From NCBI GenBank assembly GCA_016748015.1, contig JAAOMT010000672.1, forward strand, positions 549,816 through 568,502: a stretch of DNA of 18,687 nt, read 5' to 3'. Within the stretch, counting starts at the first letter, position 1; every line of letters begins with the position of its first letter. Source of the DNA: Geosiphon pyriformis (lineage: Eukaryota > Glomeromycota > Glomeromycetes > Archaeosporales > Geosiphonaceae). Below the pieces are notes generated by a model. The model did no database searches, was not told the origin of the DNA, and worked only from the letters and a program-made list of their open reading frames with translations. Shown piece after piece: positions 17,341 through 18,687 of this stretch. The position numbers and the translations under genes were made by a program.

Positions 17341-18045
17341 ATGCATGCAAAAGATTCCAAAATAACAGTCAAAATTAAAACAATGATATTTATTCCAGAA
17401 AACATCAACAATATAACTCAACAATTAGTTGAAAGCTTACAACAATTAAAATCCGATCTAGAAATCACAGTTAATAGCTCCAAAATAACATACATAAAAA
17501 GAACAATAGAAAATCCAAAAAAAGAACATAATTTCGAACCATATAATATTGTCAAATATAACAACAAATTTATTAGCAAGGTTATTGAAAAATTAGAGAT
17601 AGCATTGGGCAATACATTAATAATGGAAGAAATAAAAATAAGTGAATTAACACCAGACACATTTAGCAACTTGAAAACAAAATTTCCAATTAATTACTGT
17701 TATTATCAACTAGGAAAGCACTTGAACATACAAACATTATACTCAAAAGACTCAACTAGAGTGTTTGACAAAACAACTATCCAACTATTAGAACCTTTTA
17801 TTCGAAAAACCAACACTACATTCCATTCAAAAACAGTTTAGAGAATTTTCAAAGCATTTGAAAACTGTCACAAATTATTGTTGGACCCAACCATGAACAT
17901 AATAACAACCAACAGTATTGGACGACTTACCAACTCGCAATTTCAAGAATTACAACAACAAATTAATAACACAGTATTGAACCACTATAGTAACTTAAAA
18001 TTTAATGAAGAAATTAACTTCAATTTTGATGGAGCTCAATCTTGA
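17341..18045 (+). pseudogene. unknown ORF between integrase and 3' LTR, one in-frame stop
   Basis: From ATG 17341 the frame is open for 166 codons to TAG 17839-17841, then continues in frame (RIFKAFENCHKLLLDPTMN and onward) to TGA 18043-18045, just before the polypurine tract: 234 codons in all. The frame is also open back to the integrase stop at 17296. The protein is Lys/Asn/Ile-rich and mostly helical by composition. It has no signal peptide, membrane segment or Cys pairs, so it does not look like an envelope. I recognise no domain. The abrupt end at the polypurine tract and readable sequence past the TAG argue that it is a real former gene of the element, perhaps lineage-specific. An antisense accessory role is not suggested. 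Confidence 0.6.
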
Positions 18046-18058
18046 AAGGAGGGGATAA
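18044..18058 (+). other. polypurine tract
   Basis: GAAAGGAGGGGATAA directly precedes the 3' LTR start TGTTACGG. Purine runs here resist RNase H and prime plus-strand DNA. The stop codon of the upstream ORF overlaps its first bases. Confidence 0.85.
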
Positions 18059-18687
18059 TGTTACGGTTTAAGAATTTAGCAAAAAGAATCATAAAAATAA
18101 TACAAACTATTCAATCATAATATAGCACAGTAATAATCTTAGAAAGGTAATGATTAACATAGTAGCAAACACCATCTCGCAATAGTGGCAAGCACCAGTT
18201 CACAATAGCAGCCAACACCAACTGGTGATAGCAGCAAACACCAGGTTGAAATATTAAAAAGAAAGTATTTTCTCATAGAACTACAAACATGTATATATAC
18301 AGTAGTTTTAATATTGGGAAATAATCAATCAAGTAATAAAAATCATAACTTATCAAGCAATAGATCCAATTTTATCCAACAAACTCCACTTTAAATCATA
18401 CTTTCAAATTAAATATCCCAAGAAACCTTTAAAATCAAAAAGAAATGAAAAAAAATATTTAAAACTGAACTATCACAACCCAAAGTATTAAGAAACTTAC
18501 TTGTATTATTTATTGAATAAAACTATCATTCATCAACTGAATCCCTTGGAAGAATAATCCTTGATCAAGATTATTCACGTTGTTACTAATTGATAAAAGC
18601 TTTATTGTGAGAATTAGAAAAGTGCTAAAGACCATTAACATTCTGTGTTTCTAGATTAGAGAAACACATCAGGCAATTGCAAGGATA
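18059..18687 (+). repeat. 3' LTR (first 629 bp, cut by the window end)
   Basis: This matches 9231-9860 of the 5' LTR with ten transitions and one 1-nt deletion. It contains the 23-bp repeat array at 18160-18251 and both hairpins (18552-18576 and 18644-18668). About 237 bp, including the LTR end and the right target-site duplication, lie beyond the window. Confidence 0.95.

Larger units (their letters stand above)
9231..18687 (+). mobile_element. Ty3/Gypsy LTR retrotransposon with dUTPase domain, decayed, 3' end cut by the window
   Basis: Paired LTRs flank an internal region in the order gag, CCHC, protease, Cys-rich module, dUTPase, RT, RNase H, integrase, extra ORF, polypurine tract. Integrase after RNase H places it in Ty3/Gypsy (Metaviridae). 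Everything from about 10180 to 15888 lies in one frame with in-frame stops at 10438, 11749, 12022, 12622, 12877, 13033, 13540, 13558 and 15703 before the stop at 15886. Integrase lies in another frame, with one further stop and a 1-nt deletion. YLDD, the integrase D-D-E triad and the dUTPase catalytic Asp survive, but other conserved residues are changed. The copy is non-autonomous, yet the LTRs are only about 1.6% different over 629 bp. Confidence 0.92.

Noticed and set aside
17341-18045. Envelope gene
   Set aside because: There is no signal peptide, transmembrane stretch or Cys pattern, so envelope position alone is not enough.

Overview
The window holds no host gene that I can recognise. 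It is transposon-dense, very AT-rich eukaryotic DNA. It carries two decayed retrotransposons facing away from each other, set in almost featureless AT-rich sequence. Both proteins' wording resembles retroelement proteins I recall from arbuscular mycorrhizal fungi (Glomeromycotina). That recollection, the AT-richness and the TE density make such a fungus my best guess for the host, but no host gene confirms it.

Layout: 1-1207 is AT-rich DNA with a 36-bp tandem duplication. 1208-about 7860 (minus strand) is a nearly full-length non-LTR retrotransposon (LINE). It has ORF1 with a CCHC knuckle, then ORF2 with AP-type endonuclease, reverse transcriptase, RNase H and a C-terminal CCHC knuckle, then a short 3' UTR and a (TAA)n tail. 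ORF2 starts in the stop codon of ORF1 (ATGA). About 7861-9230 is an AT-rich spacer without genes. 9231-18687 (plus strand) is a Ty3/Gypsy LTR retrotransposon. It has an 867-bp 5' LTR (9231-10097), primer-binding site, gag, nucleocapsid knuckle, aspartic protease, a cysteine-rich module, a dUTPase, reverse transcriptase, RNase H, integrase, an extra ORF of unknown function, a polypurine tract and a 3' LTR cut by the window end.

Both elements keep their reading frames over kilobases but are full of in-frame stops: nine in the LINE ORFs and more than ten in the Gypsy element, with only one clear coding indel. Where family consensus lets me judge, most stops and several lost key residues fit C-to-T or G-to-A transitions (CAA/CAG to TAA/TAG, CGA to TGA, TGG to TAG/TGA, Asp to Asn). 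All ten substitutions I count between the two LTRs are transitions. This points to cytosine-deamination-type decay or a RIP-like process, not to a variant genetic code.

The most unusual content is in the Gypsy element. A five-motif dUTPase sits between protease and reverse transcriptase, preceded by a multi-CXXC module, and a 235-codon ORF with no membrane segment lies between integrase and 3' LTR. Its LTRs carry a 4 x 23-bp repeat and two conserved strong hairpins.
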